From positions 3,224,001-3,288,000 of the forward strand of contig NZ_CP080095.1 of assembly GCF_019428685.1 (NCBI RefSeq): a stretch of DNA of 64,000 bases. The letters run 5' to 3'. The stretch comes from Paraburkholderia edwinii. GTDB lineage: Bacteria; Pseudomonadota; Gammaproteobacteria; Burkholderiales; Burkholderiaceae. The stretch's first letter is position 1. Each line of letters opens with the position of its first letter. Shown here piece after piece: positions 8,354-17,268 of this stretch. Both the position numbers and the translations under genes were made by a program. The notes below the pieces were generated by a model that had not been told where the DNA came from, ran no database searches, and was given only the letters and a program-made list of their open reading frames with translations.

Positions 8354-9751
8354 ATGAAACGTTCTGGAACACGTCAACGTGAGCTGCTGATGTGCGCGGC
8401 GCTCGCCGGCGCACCACTCTTAACCGGCATCGCCGGCATGACAATGCCCACTACCGCGCTTGCGCAGAACGCGGCAAAAGTCTCGAGCCAGCAACTCGAT
8501 TCGCTGACCGCACCGATCGCGCTTTACCCCGATGCATTGCTCGCGCAGGTGCTGATGGCCGCGACCTTCCCGCAGCAGGTTGAGGACGCCGCGCAATGGT
8601 CGAAGTCCAATCCGCAACAACACGGCGACGACGCCGTCAAGGCAGTCGCATCGGAACCGTGGGACCCGAGCGTGCAGTCGCTCGTCGCGTTCCCTCAGGT
8701 GCTCGCAACGATGGCGTCCAAACCCGACTGGGTCACGCAACTGGGCAACGCGTTTCTCGCACAGCCGAACGATGTGATGGATTCGGTGCAGCGCTTGCGC
8801 AAACAGGCACAGCAAGCGGGCAATCTGAAAACGACCGAGCAGCAGAAGGTGATCGTCGAGCAGAGCACCATTCAGATCGTGCCGGCCAATCCGCAAGTGG
8901 TCTACGTGCCCACGTATAACCCGACCGTCGTATACGGCGCATGGCCCTACCCTGCCTATCCGCCTGTGTATATGCCGCCACCGCCTGGCTATGCGATCGC
9001 TACCGGCTTCGCGACGGGCCTTGCCTTCGGCGCCGGCGTCGCGGTCGCGAACTCGCTGTGGGGCGGGTTCAACTGGAACAACCATGACGTGAATATCAAC
9101 GTCAATCGCTACAACAACATCAACGTCAACAACCGGATCAGCACCAACACATCGACAGCGAACTGGAATCGCAACGAGAGCATCAATCGCACGAACGCGA
9201 ATTTCAACCGCAACACGAATCTCAACAGCGCAAACATCAACCGAGCGAACGTCAACAACGCGAATCTGTCGGCGCAGCGCGATGCCTATCGCGGACGCGA
9301 TGCATCGCGCCAGCAAGCCGAGCAGGCCTTGCAGAACCGCACGGGACAAAACCTGAGCGGATCGGCAAGCCAGCGGGTCAACAACATCCGCAGCGGCGGC
9401 GAGAACACCGGCAACATTCGCAACAGCGCGCAGAACGTGAATCGCGACAACGCGCTGCGCGGCGCCGGCGACGCGGGCACCGCGCGCTCCGACATGCAAC
9501 GCGGGCAAGCCAGCCGCGATTCGCTCGCGAATAACAGCGGCGGGCGCATGGGCGCGGGCGGCGCGGGCCAGCAGGCCAACGCGAATCGTCTCGGCGCCGA
9601 CGGCGGCGGCGAACGCAGCTTCCAGGGCGGTGGCGCACAACGCGGCGGCGCCGGAGGGGGCGGGTTTCAGGGTGGTGGTGGATTTCAAGGTGGCGGAAGG
9701 CAAGGCGGTTTCGGAGGCGGCGGTGGAGGCCACTTCGGCCGCGGCCGCTGA
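8354..9751 (+). CDS. DUF3300 family exported protein
   Basis: Exported protein of unknown function, about 465 aa. An N-terminal signal peptide ends near TTALAQ. The DUF3300 core follows (LDSLTAPIALYPDALLAQVL, then repeated VVYVPTYNPTVVYG-type strands). After about residue 245 the chain becomes an Asn-rich low-complexity tract (NxNxN, about 100 residues) and ends in a Gly/Gln/Arg-rich tail rich in GGFQGGG. I prefer the ATG at 8354 over the one at 8348: AAGGAGG (8339-8345) is only 2 nt from the first but 8 nt from the second. The DUF2950 gene follows 21 bp later; these two families often occur together. No enzymatic motif is visible, and cell-envelope function is an inference. Confidence 0.85.
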   Translation: MKRSGTRQRELLMCAALAGAPLLTGIAGMTMPTTALAQNAAKVSSQQLDSLTAPIALYPDALLAQVLMAATFPQQVEDAAQWSKSNPQQHGDDAVKAVASEPWDPSVQSLVAFPQVLATMASKPDWVTQLGNAFLAQPNDVMDSVQRLRKQAQQAGNLKTTEQQKVIVEQSTIQIVPANPQVVYVPTYNPTVVYGAWPYPAYPPVYMPPPPGYAIATGFATGLAFGAGVAVANSLWGGFNWNNHDVNINVNRYNNINVNNRISTNTSTANWNRNESINRTNANFNRNTNLNSANINRANVNNANLSAQRDAYRGRDASRQQAEQALQNRTGQNLSGSASQRVNNIRSGGENTGNIRNSAQNVNRDNALRGAGDAGTARSDMQRGQASRDSLANNSGGRMGAGGAGQQANANRLGADGGGERSFQGGGAQRGGAGGGGFQGGGGFQGGGRQGGFGGGGGGHFGRGR

Positions 9752-9772
9752 TCATTCGACATGGAGCCCAAT

Positions 9773-10744
9773 ATGACCCGTTATCCCGCATCGCGCCCGC
9801 AACGCGCATCGAGCGTCGCGCACAGCGCGACATCACACCGTCACGCCGCTGGACATTTCGCGCGCGGCGCGGCCGCTACGCTGATCACCGCGGCCGCTTT
9901 GCTGTGCCTCTCGCCTGCCGCGCGTGCACAGGCCGTTTATCCGACCGCCGAGGCAGCCGCCGAAGCCTTCGCTAACGCGCTCGCCATCAATGATCAAACA
10001 GCGATGAAGCACGTGCTCGGCAGCAACTTTCCGCGCTTCATTCCGACCACCGAAATCGGCGAAGACGATATCTACGCGTTTCTCGGCCAGTGGGCGAAAG
10101 GCCACAAGATCATCGAAGGTCCTGCCTCGCGCAATGGCCGCCCGAGCGCGCATGTCGAAGTCGGCGACAGCGGCTGGACGCTGCCGATTCCTCTAGAGAA
10201 GGTCGCGGGCGGCTGGCGTTTCAATACGCCCGCCGCAACCGACGAAATGCTGACCCGCCGGATTGGCCGCGACGAGCGCTCGGCGATTTTGACGTCGCTC
10301 GCCTACGTCGATGCGCAGAACGACTACCGCAATCTCACGCAACACTACGCGCAGAAGTTCATCAGCTCGCCGCGTCAGCATGACGGGCTGTACTGGGACA
10401 CGACGCCGGGCGAAACGGAAAGCCCGCTGGGCCCGCTCGCCGCTACGATGCAGCGGCATATCGCACCGGGCGAGGCATATCACGGCTATCACTTCCGCAT
10501 TCTCACGGCGCAAGGCACGCATGCGAACGGCGGCGCGCAAAGCTATCTGCAGGACGGCGTGCTGAAGAACGGCTTCGCGCTCGTCGCATGGCCGGCTGAA
10601 TACGGCAAGACCGGCGTGATGAGCTTTATCGTCAATCAGGATGGGCGGGTGTATCAGAAGGATCTGGGGCCGCGCACGGCAAGTGCGGTCGATGCGATCC
10701 GCTCGTACGATCCCGATTCGTCATGGCAGCCGGCGCAGCCTTGA
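9773..10744 (+). CDS. DUF2950 family exported protein
   Basis: Partner of the upstream DUF3300 protein, function unknown. About 323 aa with a twin-Arg-free signal peptide whose hydrophobic core (ATLITAAALLCLSPAARAQA) begins unusually far from the start, about 35 residues in. The mature part reads as DUF2950: a YPTAEAAAEAFANAL opening, a YVDAQNDYRNLTQHYAQKFISS segment and a GMSFIVNQDGRVYQKDLGPRTA-like C-terminus. The start at 9773 is favoured over 9761 because GGAG (9763-9766) is then 6 nt upstream. A perfect GC hairpin without a T-run (10775-10793) follows the stop. Confidence 0.83.
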   Translation: MTRYPASRPQRASSVAHSATSHRHAAGHFARGAAATLITAAALLCLSPAARAQAVYPTAEAAAEAFANALAINDQTAMKHVLGSNFPRFIPTTEIGEDDIYAFLGQWAKGHKIIEGPASRNGRPSAHVEVGDSGWTLPIPLEKVAGGWRFNTPAATDEMLTRRIGRDERSAILTSLAYVDAQNDYRNLTQHYAQKFISSPRQHDGLYWDTTPGETESPLGPLAATMQRHIAPGEAYHGYHFRILTAQGTHANGGAQSYLQDGVLKNGFALVAWPAEYGKTGVMSFIVNQDGRVYQKDLGPRTASAVDAIRSYDPDSSWQPAQP

Positions 10745-11117
10745 CCGCGCGCCGGCGTTGAGTGGCGCCTTGAACGCCGCCCACCGGGCGGCGCAAAGCA
10801 GCGACGGTATAATGGTGCAGTGAAATCGCGGCGCAGTTTCTGCGCCGCGTGCGTTTTTCGTGCGACTGTTTCGGCGCGCTTTGAAGATGCTGTAAGCGAT
10901 GCCGCCGGCACCAGGTTCATGCGTTCGTTGTCGCGTCGACGATGTGACGACGTAACGACCGGACGCGGCGGCGGCAACGCGCTACGCGCCGCACGCTGAC
11001 GACGCGATGCGCACTTGCGCAACCGCGCCGCGCGCACCGTGCTCGCAGCCGCGAGCGCTCTGCCGAGTCGACCCATCAGCCGCACCCGCTTTGCAAACTG
11101 CCCACTCCCAACCGACC
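10745..11117 (+). other. Intergenic region before folD with two strong hairpins
   Basis: About 370 bp without a supported gene. It contains a CGCCGCCC/GGGCGGCG hairpin (10775-10793), an isolated TATAAT (10808-10813) and the terminator-like hairpin at 10827-10858. The remainder is very GC-rich with only shadow frames. Confidence 0.6.
10827..10858 (+). terminator. Strong intrinsic terminator-like hairpin
   Basis: Perfect 10-bp stem CGCGGCGCAG/CTGCGCCGCG with a TTT loop and a T5 run 4 nt after the stem. It most simply ends the DUF3300-DUF2950 transcript, although a TATAAT lies just upstream of it. Confidence 0.75.
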
Positions 11118-11975
11118 ATGACAGCCACTCTGATCGACGGCACCGCCCTTTCGAAGACTTTGCGCGCCGATGTCGCGTCGCGCGCCGCCGCGCTGACCGC
11201 GCGAGGCCATCAACCGGGCCTCGCGGTCGTACTCGTCGGCGACAATCCGGCGAGCGAGGTCTATGTTCGCAACAAGGTGAAGGCCTGCGACGACAACGGC
11301 TTTCACTCGTCGTACGACCGCTATCCGTCGACGATGTCCGAAGCCGACCTGCTTGCGCGCATCGACGAACTGAACCGCGACCCGAAGATTTACGGCATTC
11401 TCGTGCAACTGCCGCTGCCGTCGCATATCGACAGCCACAAGGTGATCGAAGCGATCGCACCGGAAAAGGACGTCGACGGTTTTCACGTCGCGAATGCGGG
11501 CGCGCTGATGACGGGCAAGCCGCTCTTCAGGCCGTGCACACCGTACGGCATCATGAAAATGTTCGACGCGTACGGCATTTCGCTGAAGGGCGCGAATGCG
11601 GTCGTGATCGGGCGCTCGAATATCGTCGGCAAGCCGATGGCGCTGCTGCTGCTCGACGCCGGCGCGACCGTGACGATCTGCCACAGCAAGACGCGCGATA
11701 TCGGCGCCCATACGCGTGAAGCCGACGTCGTAGTTGTCGCAACCGGTATCCGCAATATTCTGACGGCTGACATGGTGAAGCCGGGCGCAGCCGTGATCGA
11801 CGTCGGCATGAATCGTGATGATGCGGGCAAGCTATGCGGCGATGTGGACTTCGCGAGCGTCAAGGAAGTGGCCGGCTACCTTACGCCGGTGCCGGGCGGC
11901 GTCGGGCCGATGACGATCACGATGCTGCTGGTCAATACGATCGAAGCGGCCGAGCGCGCGGCGGGCAAGCAGTAA
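11118..11975 (+). CDS. folD: Bifunctional methylenetetrahydrofolate dehydrogenase/cyclohydrolase
   Basis: Interconverts 5,10-methylene-THF, methenyl-THF and 10-formyl-THF in one-carbon metabolism (cytoplasm, NADP-dependent). At 285 aa it is the normal FolD length. Family signatures are visible: [13 protein letters not shown] with the catalytic lysine, KDVDGFH, the Rossmann segment [18 protein letters not shown] and the C-terminal [13 protein letters not shown]. The frame is open further upstream, but the ATG at 11118 ([13 protein letters not shown]) matches the family N-terminus. No operon partner is evident; prlC follows after 382 bp. Confidence 0.97.
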   Translation: MTATLIDGTALSKTLRADVASRAAALTARGHQPGLAVVLVGDNPASEVYVRNKVKACDDNGFHSSYDRYPSTMSEADLLARIDELNRDPKIYGILVQLPLPSHIDSHKVIEAIAPEKDVDGFHVANAGALMTGKPLFRPCTPYGIMKMFDAYGISLKGANAVVIGRSNIVGKPMALLLLDAGATVTICHSKTRDIGAHTREADVVVVATGIRNILTADMVKPGAAVIDVGMNRDDAGKLCGDVDFASVKEVAGYLTPVPGGVGPMTITMLLVNTIEAAERAAGKQ

Positions 11976-12357
11976 CGCGAGCAAGGGTGTTGCGCGGTGA
12001 GGCGCATCGGGTGCGGCGTCTGGTACCGCGTCTCGTGCGGCGTCGGACGCGGCGTCGGCCCGGCTGCGCCGCGCACGCGGCCAGCATGCCTCCAATCACC
12101 GCAACACCGTGCAGCACCGCACGTAGCGTCGCGACCGCGCCGTCACGTTGCGGCGCAAATATGCGTATCCTTGGGTTTGGTCCGGCGGCAGCGCGGTTCT
12201 CTTCCCGCTCTTTCGGATCTTTCTGCTGTTTGTCCGGCAGCTGCGGACTGGAAACGGCAGGCGTCGCCCCCATAGTCGAATAACGGGGCGCGACTGCGCC
12301 CTGCAAGCGTCAACGTTTGAGTCTATTCAACACATCACGCGACAGACAGGAAGCACC
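11976..12357 (+). other. Intergenic region folD-prlC with GC-rich degenerate repeats
   Basis: No supported gene. Between about 11995 and 12065 a degenerate GCGGCGTC-type unit recurs (GTGCGGCGTC, CGTGCGGCGTC, ACGCGGCGTC). Open frames across it encode only Asp/Ala/Pro low-complexity peptides and are taken as shadows. Confidence 0.5.
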
Positions 12358-14463
12358 ATGTCCACTACCCAATCGACCTCCGACAATCCGCTCCTCGATT
12401 TCACCGATCTGCCGCGTTTCGGCGAGATCCGCCCTGAACATGTGACGCCTGCGCTCGACGTGCTGCTTGCCAACGCAACGGCCGCCGTCGATCGCGCGAG
12501 CGAACCTGCGACACCGGCGTCGTGGGCCGACATCGTCGAAACAGTCGAACGCGCGACCGAGCCGCTGTCGCGCGCATGGGGTGTGATCGGCCATCTGAAC
12601 GCGGTTGCGGATACGCCGGAACTGCGCGCGGTGTACGGCGAAAACCTGCCGCGCGTGACCGAATTCTGGTCGAGTGTCGGGCAAAACCTTGCGCTGTACG
12701 AGAAGTACAAGGCGATTGCCGCGAGCGGCGACTACGCGACGCTGACCGGCGAGCGCAAGAAGATTCTCGACAACGCGCTGCGCGATTTCCGTCTGTCGGG
12801 CGCCGAGTTGCCCGAAGACCAGAAGCCGCGTTTCGCGGAATTGCAGGAGCGGCAAGCGGGTTTGTCGAAGGCGTTTTCCGACCATGTGCTCGACGCCACG
12901 AACGCGTACGCCTACATCACCGAAGCACAGGAAGAACTCGCGGGCCTGCCCGAAGATGTGATCGCCGCGGCACGCGAGGCTGCTGAACGCGACGGCAAGC
13001 CCGGCTGGAAATTTACGCTGCACTTCCCGTCGTACTTCCCGGTCATGCAATATGCGGAGCACCGGCCGATGCGCGAAGCGATGTACCGCGCGTATGTGAC
13101 GCGCGCGTCGGAGCTCGGGCCGCAGTACGGCAAGGGCAATCCGGACTGGGACAACACCGCCAACGTCGCCGAGCACCTGAAGCTGCGCGCCGAAGAAGCG
13201 AAGATGCTCGGCTACCGCAACTTCGCGGAAGTGTCGCTTGCGCCGAAAATGGCCGAATCGCCGGCTCAGGTCATGGCCTTCCTCGAAGACCTCGCGACGC
13301 GCGCGCGGCCGCATGCAGAGCAGGACTGGAAAGAGCTGCGCGACTTCGCCGCCGGCGAACTCGGCCTCGCCGATATGCAACCGTGGGACATGGCTTTCGC
13401 ATCCGAACGCCTGCGTCAGAAGCGCTACTCGTTCTCGGAAAACGAGGTCAAGCAATACTTCCCCGAAGACGCCGTGCTCAAGGGCCTGTTTAAGGTCACC
13501 GAAACGCTGTTTGGCGTGCGCATCCGGCGCGATGAAGCGGCCGCGTGGCATTCCGACGTGCGCTTCTTCCGTGTCGAAAATTCGGATGGCGGGCTCGTCG
13601 CGCAGTTCTATCTCGACCTGTATGCGCGCGAAGGCAAGCGCGGCGGCGCATGGATGGACGATGCGCGTACGCGCCGCAAACCGGTGCGTGGCCCTGTGCA
13701 AACGCCGGTCGCCTACCTCACCTGCAATTTCTCGGCGCCCATCGGCGGCAAACCCGCCTGCTTCACGCACGACGAAGTCATCACGCTGTTCCATGAATTC
13801 GGCCACGGTCTGCATCACATGTTGACGCGCGTCGACGAACTCGGCGTGTCGGGCATCAACGGCGTCGAGTGGGATGCAGTCGAACTGCCGTCGCAGTTTA
13901 TGGAAAACTTCTGCTGGGAATGGGACGTGCTGAGCGATATGACGTCGCATGTCGATACCGCTGCTTCGCTGCCGCGCGACCTGTTCGACAAGATGCTCGC
14001 CGCGAAGAATTTCCAGAGCGGCCTTGGCACGCTGCGGCAGATCGTGTTCTCGATGTTCGACATGAAGCTGCACGTGGACTTCGATCCGGCCGGTTCGGCG
14101 AGCGCGAACGATCTCGCGCGCGCGATCAACGAACAGTTCCATGTGATTCCGCAGGCGTCGTTCTCGCGGTGGCCGAATACGTTCAGCCATATCTTCGCGG
14201 GCGGTTACGCAGCCGGGTACTACAGCTACAAGTGGGCTGAAGTGTTGTCGGCCGATGCGTATGCGGCATTCGAAGAAGCGGCACAGGCGACAGACGGCAG
14301 CGTGCTCGATGCCGATACCGGTACGCGCTATCGCCGCGAGATTCTCGAAGTGGGCGGCAGCCGGCCCGCGATGGAATCGTTCAAGGCGTTCCGCGGACGC
14401 GAGCCGAATATCGACGCGCTGTTGCGTCATAACGGCATGACGGAGCAGCCCGCGGCGCATTGA
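12358..14463 (+). CDS. prlC: Oligopeptidase A (M3 family metallopeptidase)
   Basis: Zinc metallopeptidase that degrades short peptides, including signal-peptide fragments, in the cytoplasm. 701 aa, matching E. coli OpdA/PrlC (about 680). The active site HEFGHGLHH (HEFGH at residues 479-483) is intact, with the third ligand downstream in the GINGVEWDAVELPSQ region. Conserved C-terminal segments NTFSHIFAGGYAAGYYSYKW and RYRREILEVGGSRPAMESF are present. The start at 12358 was chosen for family match and AGGAA 6 nt upstream; the frame is open further upstream. It ends 34 bp before a perfect intrinsic terminator. Confidence 0.95.
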   Translation: MSTTQSTSDNPLLDFTDLPRFGEIRPEHVTPALDVLLANATAAVDRASEPATPASWADIVETVERATEPLSRAWGVIGHLNAVADTPELRAVYGENLPRVTEFWSSVGQNLALYEKYKAIAASGDYATLTGERKKILDNALRDFRLSGAELPEDQKPRFAELQERQAGLSKAFSDHVLDATNAYAYITEAQEELAGLPEDVIAAAREAAERDGKPGWKFTLHFPSYFPVMQYAEHRPMREAMYRAYVTRASELGPQYGKGNPDWDNTANVAEHLKLRAEEAKMLGYRNFAEVSLAPKMAESPAQVMAFLEDLATRARPHAEQDWKELRDFAAGELGLADMQPWDMAFASERLRQKRYSFSENEVKQYFPEDAVLKGLFKVTETLFGVRIRRDEAAAWHSDVRFFRVENSDGGLVAQFYLDLYAREGKRGGAWMDDARTRRKPVRGPVQTPVAYLTCNFSAPIGGKPACFTHDEVITLFHEFGHGLHHMLTRVDELGVSGINGVEWDAVELPSQFMENFCWEWDVLSDMTSHVDTAASLPRDLFDKMLAAKNFQSGLGTLRQIVFSMFDMKLHVDFDPAGSASANDLARAINEQFHVIPQASFSRWPNTFSHIFAGGYAAGYYSYKWAEVLSADAYAAFEEAAQATDGSVLDADTGTRYRREILEVGGSRPAMESFKAFRGREPNIDALLRHNGMTEQPAAH

Positions 14464-14497
14464 GTCTGCGCATGCAGGATTGTTGAGTAGTAGAAAT

Positions 14498-14534
14498 CGG
14501 GGCATTGCGGTGGTCGGCAATGCCCCGGTTTTTT
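14498..14534 (+). terminator. Intrinsic terminator of prlC
   Basis: Perfect 11-bp stem CGGGGCATTGC/GCAATGCCCCG with an 8-nt loop, followed by T6. Confidence 0.93.
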
Positions 14535-14613
14535 ATGTGCGTCCGCGTCTGCGTTCTACGTTATCGATTCACGCCCGACTCCGCTCCACCGCGTGCGTCG
14601 CATTTCGACAGAA

Positions 14614-15774
14614 TCAATCCTGACCAGAATCGGGATGGATATCGGCTTCGAGCGTCTCATCGGCCGGCTGATCGTAACCGTTCATGTCTTCGATGTCGCC
14701 CACGGTTTCGTAATCGAACAGATCGAACTGGCCATGCTTCGCGAGGCTCTCTTCCTCAAGGCGAACGCCAACACCAAGCAGGCGCACAGACTTGCTGCGC
14801 CGCGCGAAGCCTTTTTCGAGCAAGGCGAGCAACGTCGGCAGATGCGTGACATTGCCGACGCACTCGACAGTCGTGCGCTGGAAATCCGCAAAGCGGATTT
14901 TCACGAACAGCTTGCGCACCGCCGCGGCCGCGCCGGCTCGCTCAATGCGCGCATCGAGTTGCCCGGCCAGCTCGCGCAGTTCGTTCGCGCATTCGTCGAG
15001 CGTATGCAAGTCGGTCACATACGTGGTTTCGACGCTGATCGACTTGCGTTCCTGATGCGCGTGCACCGGGCGCTCGTCGATGCCGCGCGACAGTTCATAC
15101 AGACGCTTGCCGAACACGCCGAAATGCCGATGCAAATCGACGAGCGGCCATTCGCGCAACTGCGCGCACGTGGTGAGGCCGAACTTTTCGAGCTTGGCGG
15201 CCGTGACCTTGCCGACGCCGAAGATCTTGCGCACCGGCAACGCGGCGACGAACGCATCGACTTCCGATGGGCGCACGACATATAAGCCATCGGGCTTATT
15301 CCAGTCCGATGCGATCTTCGCGACGAACTTGTTCGGCGCAACGCCCGCCGACACGGTCACGCCGACCGTCTCGCGCACGCGTTCGCGGATTTCCTCGGCC
15401 ATCAGCGTCGCACTGCCCTTGCACCGATCGGTGTGCGTGACGTCGAGATACGCTTCGTCAAGCGACAGCGGTTCGACGTCGGCCGTGTAGTCGCGATAGA
15501 TCGCCATGATCTGCCGCGATGCGATGCGGTACTTCTCCATTGCCGTCGGCAGGATCAGCAGCTCCGGACACTTGCGCAACGCGAGCGCCGACGACATGGC
15601 CGAGTGCACACCGAAACGCCGCGCCTCGTAGTTGCACGTTGCGACGACGCCGCGCTGTTCGGGTCGGCCGCCTACCGCGATCGGGCGGCCGCGTAACGAT
15701 GGATCGTCCCGCATTTCGACCGACGCGTAAAAGCAGTCGCAGTCGCAATGAATGATCTTGCGGACAGACGACAC
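14614..15774 (-). CDS. dinB: DNA polymerase IV (Y-family translesion polymerase)
   Basis: Error-prone translesion polymerase of the SOS response. About 386 aa. The Y-family N-terminus is clear (RKIIHCDCDCFYASVEMRDDP, metal-binding Asp), followed by the palm motif LSLDEAYLDV with the catalytic Asp-Glu pair, helix-hairpin-helix IFGVGKVTAAKLEKFG and the little-finger domain. The open frame extends to a GTG at 15837, but that codon lies inside a LexA box. The GTG at 15774, just before the conserved SSVRKIIHCD, is a plausible start; alternatives between are TTG/GTG, so the exact start is uncertain. A LexA box overlaps the candidate -10 (TTGCTT, 17 bp, TACAGT on the minus strand). Confidence 0.93.
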   Translation of the reverse strand: MSSVRKIIHCDCDCFYASVEMRDDPSLRGRPIAVGGRPEQRGVVATCNYEARRFGVHSAMSSALALRKCPELLILPTAMEKYRIASRQIMAIYRDYTADVEPLSLDEAYLDVTHTDRCKGSATLMAEEIRERVRETVGVTVSAGVAPNKFVAKIASDWNKPDGLYVVRPSEVDAFVAALPVRKIFGVGKVTAAKLEKFGLTTCAQLREWPLVDLHRHFGVFGKRLYELSRGIDERPVHAHQERKSISVETTYVTDLHTLDECANELRELAGQLDARIERAGAAAAVRKLFVKIRFADFQRTTVECVGNVTHLPTLLALLEKGFARRSKSVRLLGVGVRLEEESLAKHGQFDLFDYETVGDIEDMNGYDQPADETLEADIHPDSGQD

Positions 15775-15823
15775 GGGCGACGCAGACGGCAGCGGAGCAT
15801 CGGGCGGATTCAAAGTGTTGACA

Positions 15824-15839
15824 CTGTACAAAAACACAG
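15824..15839. promoter_or_regulatory. LexA box between dinB and the racemase gene
   Basis: CTGTACAAAAACACAG matches the CTG-N10-CAG LexA operator and reads CTGTGTTTTTGTACAG on the dinB strand. On that strand it overlaps a -10 TACAGT (15823-15828) paired with TTGCTT (15846-15851) at 17 bp. On the plus strand it fills the spacer between TTGACA (15818-15823) and TAGTTT (15840-15845). Both directions could therefore be repressed by LexA. Confidence 0.85.
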
Positions 15840-15981
15840 TAGTTTAAGCAAGCGATGCGCAGCGAATTTTCCGCCCGGCGTACCGGCGGAAAGCGACCCA
15901 TCCGTACTGCTGCGATCGCATTGCCGCAGCCTATACTCGCCGCTGATCATCACAACAACGCGCAATCGCGCACAAAAGACG

Positions 15982-16680
15982 ATGAAAACTATTGGCGTGA
16001 TCGGGGGCATGAGCTGGGAGTCATCGACCGAGTACTACCGGCTGTTGAACCGCCACGCGAAAGCGCGGCTCGGCGGCCACCACAACGCACGCAGCCTGAT
16101 GCTGACCGTCGATTTCGCTTCGATCGAGGCCGATCAGCGCGCGGGCGCCTGGGACCGGCTCGGCGATCAGATGGCCGATGCCGCGCAACGCCTTGAGCGC
16201 GGCGGCGCCGACATCGTGATACTGGCGACGAATACGATGCACCGCGTGTACGAGTCCGTCGAGTCCGCAATCGAGGTGCCCTTCCTGCATATCGCCGATC
16301 CGACGGGCGCGGCGCTGCGCGCGGCGGGCATCGAACGCGTCGGCCTGCTCGGCACGCGATACACGATGGAGCAGCCGTTCTACGCGGGGCGGCTGCGCGA
16401 GCGGTTCGGCCTCGACACGCTCATTCCCGACGACGATGGACGGCGCGACGTGCATCGAATCATTTACGACGAACTGTGCCACGGCGTGATCGATGCGCAA
16501 TCGCGCAAGGTCTATCAGCAAGCGATCGACGAGATGGCGTCTCGCGGCGCGCAAGCCGTGATTCTCGGATGCACGGAGATCACGCTGCTGATCAAACAGG
16601 AAGACACTTCGCTACCCGTCTTCGATACAACCGCACTGCATGCGCAAGCGGCCGTGGATTGGGCAATACAAAACCGATAG
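15982..16680 (+). CDS. Aspartate/glutamate racemase family amino-acid racemase (YgeA-like)
   Basis: PLP-independent amino-acid racemase, 232 aa, opening MKTIGVIGGMSWESSTEYY. The first catalytic position is Thr83 (LATNTMH) instead of the Cys of aspartate racemases; the second is Cys197 (ILGCTEITLL). This Thr/Cys pair, at the same numbers as I recall for E. coli YgeA, suggests a broad-specificity D/L racemase rather than a strict aspartate racemase. The start at 15982 was picked from family alignment; the frame is open upstream but that part lies across dinB. It is divergent from dinB with a LexA box 143 bp upstream, so SOS control is possible but unproven. Confidence 0.88.
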   Translation: MKTIGVIGGMSWESSTEYYRLLNRHAKARLGGHHNARSLMLTVDFASIEADQRAGAWDRLGDQMADAAQRLERGGADIVILATNTMHRVYESVESAIEVPFLHIADPTGAALRAAGIERVGLLGTRYTMEQPFYAGRLRERFGLDTLIPDDDGRRDVHRIIYDELCHGVIDAQSRKVYQQAIDEMASRGAQAVILGCTEITLLIKQEDTSLPVFDTTALHAQAAVDWAIQNR

Positions 16681-16831
16681 ATTCACCGGCGGTTAGGGCT
16701 CCATTTTTGCATCGGCTGGTTGATAAGGATCACGTATCGATGCGATATACTGCGTCGGCATGTCGAAGCATGCGCCCTACGCTTATCTAAAGCAGGTAAG
16801 CGACTGTATTCCGCCCAAGGAGAATCAGACG

Positions 16832-17203
16832 ATGACGACCGACACATCGCCGCAGGCCGCCACACAAACGCAGCAGGATACCCGCGTTGTGCTTCTCGAG
16901 CGTATCGTCGATAGCGCGCTCATTGCCGGACATCGGCATGTCGAGCAATTTACGCGGCTCGCCGCATTGGCTCGCGCAATCGCGAACGAACATATCTCGT
17001 CTGAAGACCGAATGACGCTTATCAGAGTAATGGAGAATATCGCCCATCATGCTGAACTCGACGCGACGCTTGATGTGGAATTTTTCGGAGGTGTCCGTGC
17101 GGGCCAGGTGATTGGACGGATGGTTCGGATGGCGGCCAAGAAAGACACGGTACAGAATGCTTGCGCGGCTAACGGCGCGGATGCGGGTGTTACGAAGCAC
17201 TAG
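16832..17203 (+). CDS. Hypothetical protein, helical, 123 aa
   Basis: Not recognised. The start is well supported: AAGGAG (16817-16822) lies 9 nt before the ATG. The product is mostly hydrophilic and predicted helical (RVVLLERIVDSALIAGHRHVEQFTRLAALARAIA), with no signal peptide, membrane segment or cysteine cluster. The stop codon lies inside a run of 10-bp tandem repeats that continues past the gene. It begins a short islet of three unrecognised genes (to 18807) with visibly lower GC than the neighbours. A role cannot be assigned. Confidence 0.6.
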   Translation: MTTDTSPQAATQTQQDTRVVLLERIVDSALIAGHRHVEQFTRLAALARAIANEHISSEDRMTLIRVMENIAHHAELDATLDVEFFGGVRAGQVIGRMVRMAAKKDTVQNACAANGADAGVTKH

Positions 17204-17250
17204 GAAGCACTAGGAAGCACTAGGAAGCACCAGGAAGCCTTAGGAACGTC
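17191..17250. repeat. 10-bp tandem repeat at the end of the hypothetical gene
   Basis: Three exact copies of TAGGAAGCAC (17201-17230), flanked by a variant tACGAAGCAC (17191-17200) and two decayed copies CAGGAAGCCT and TAGGAACGTC (17231-17250). The first exact copy supplies the TAG stop codon. Confidence 0.9.
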
Positions 17251-17268
17251 TCGATTTCCCGACCATTC

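Noticed and set aside
10808..10858. Independent small RNA gene
   Set aside because: The interval between TATAAT and the terminator would give only about 38 nt and no -35 box is seen at proper spacing; reported as a low-interest observation instead.
11832..12095. Minus-strand frame rich in SDAASDAARDA repeats
   Set aside because: Generated by a GCGGCGTC repeat tract; no start signal and no family match.
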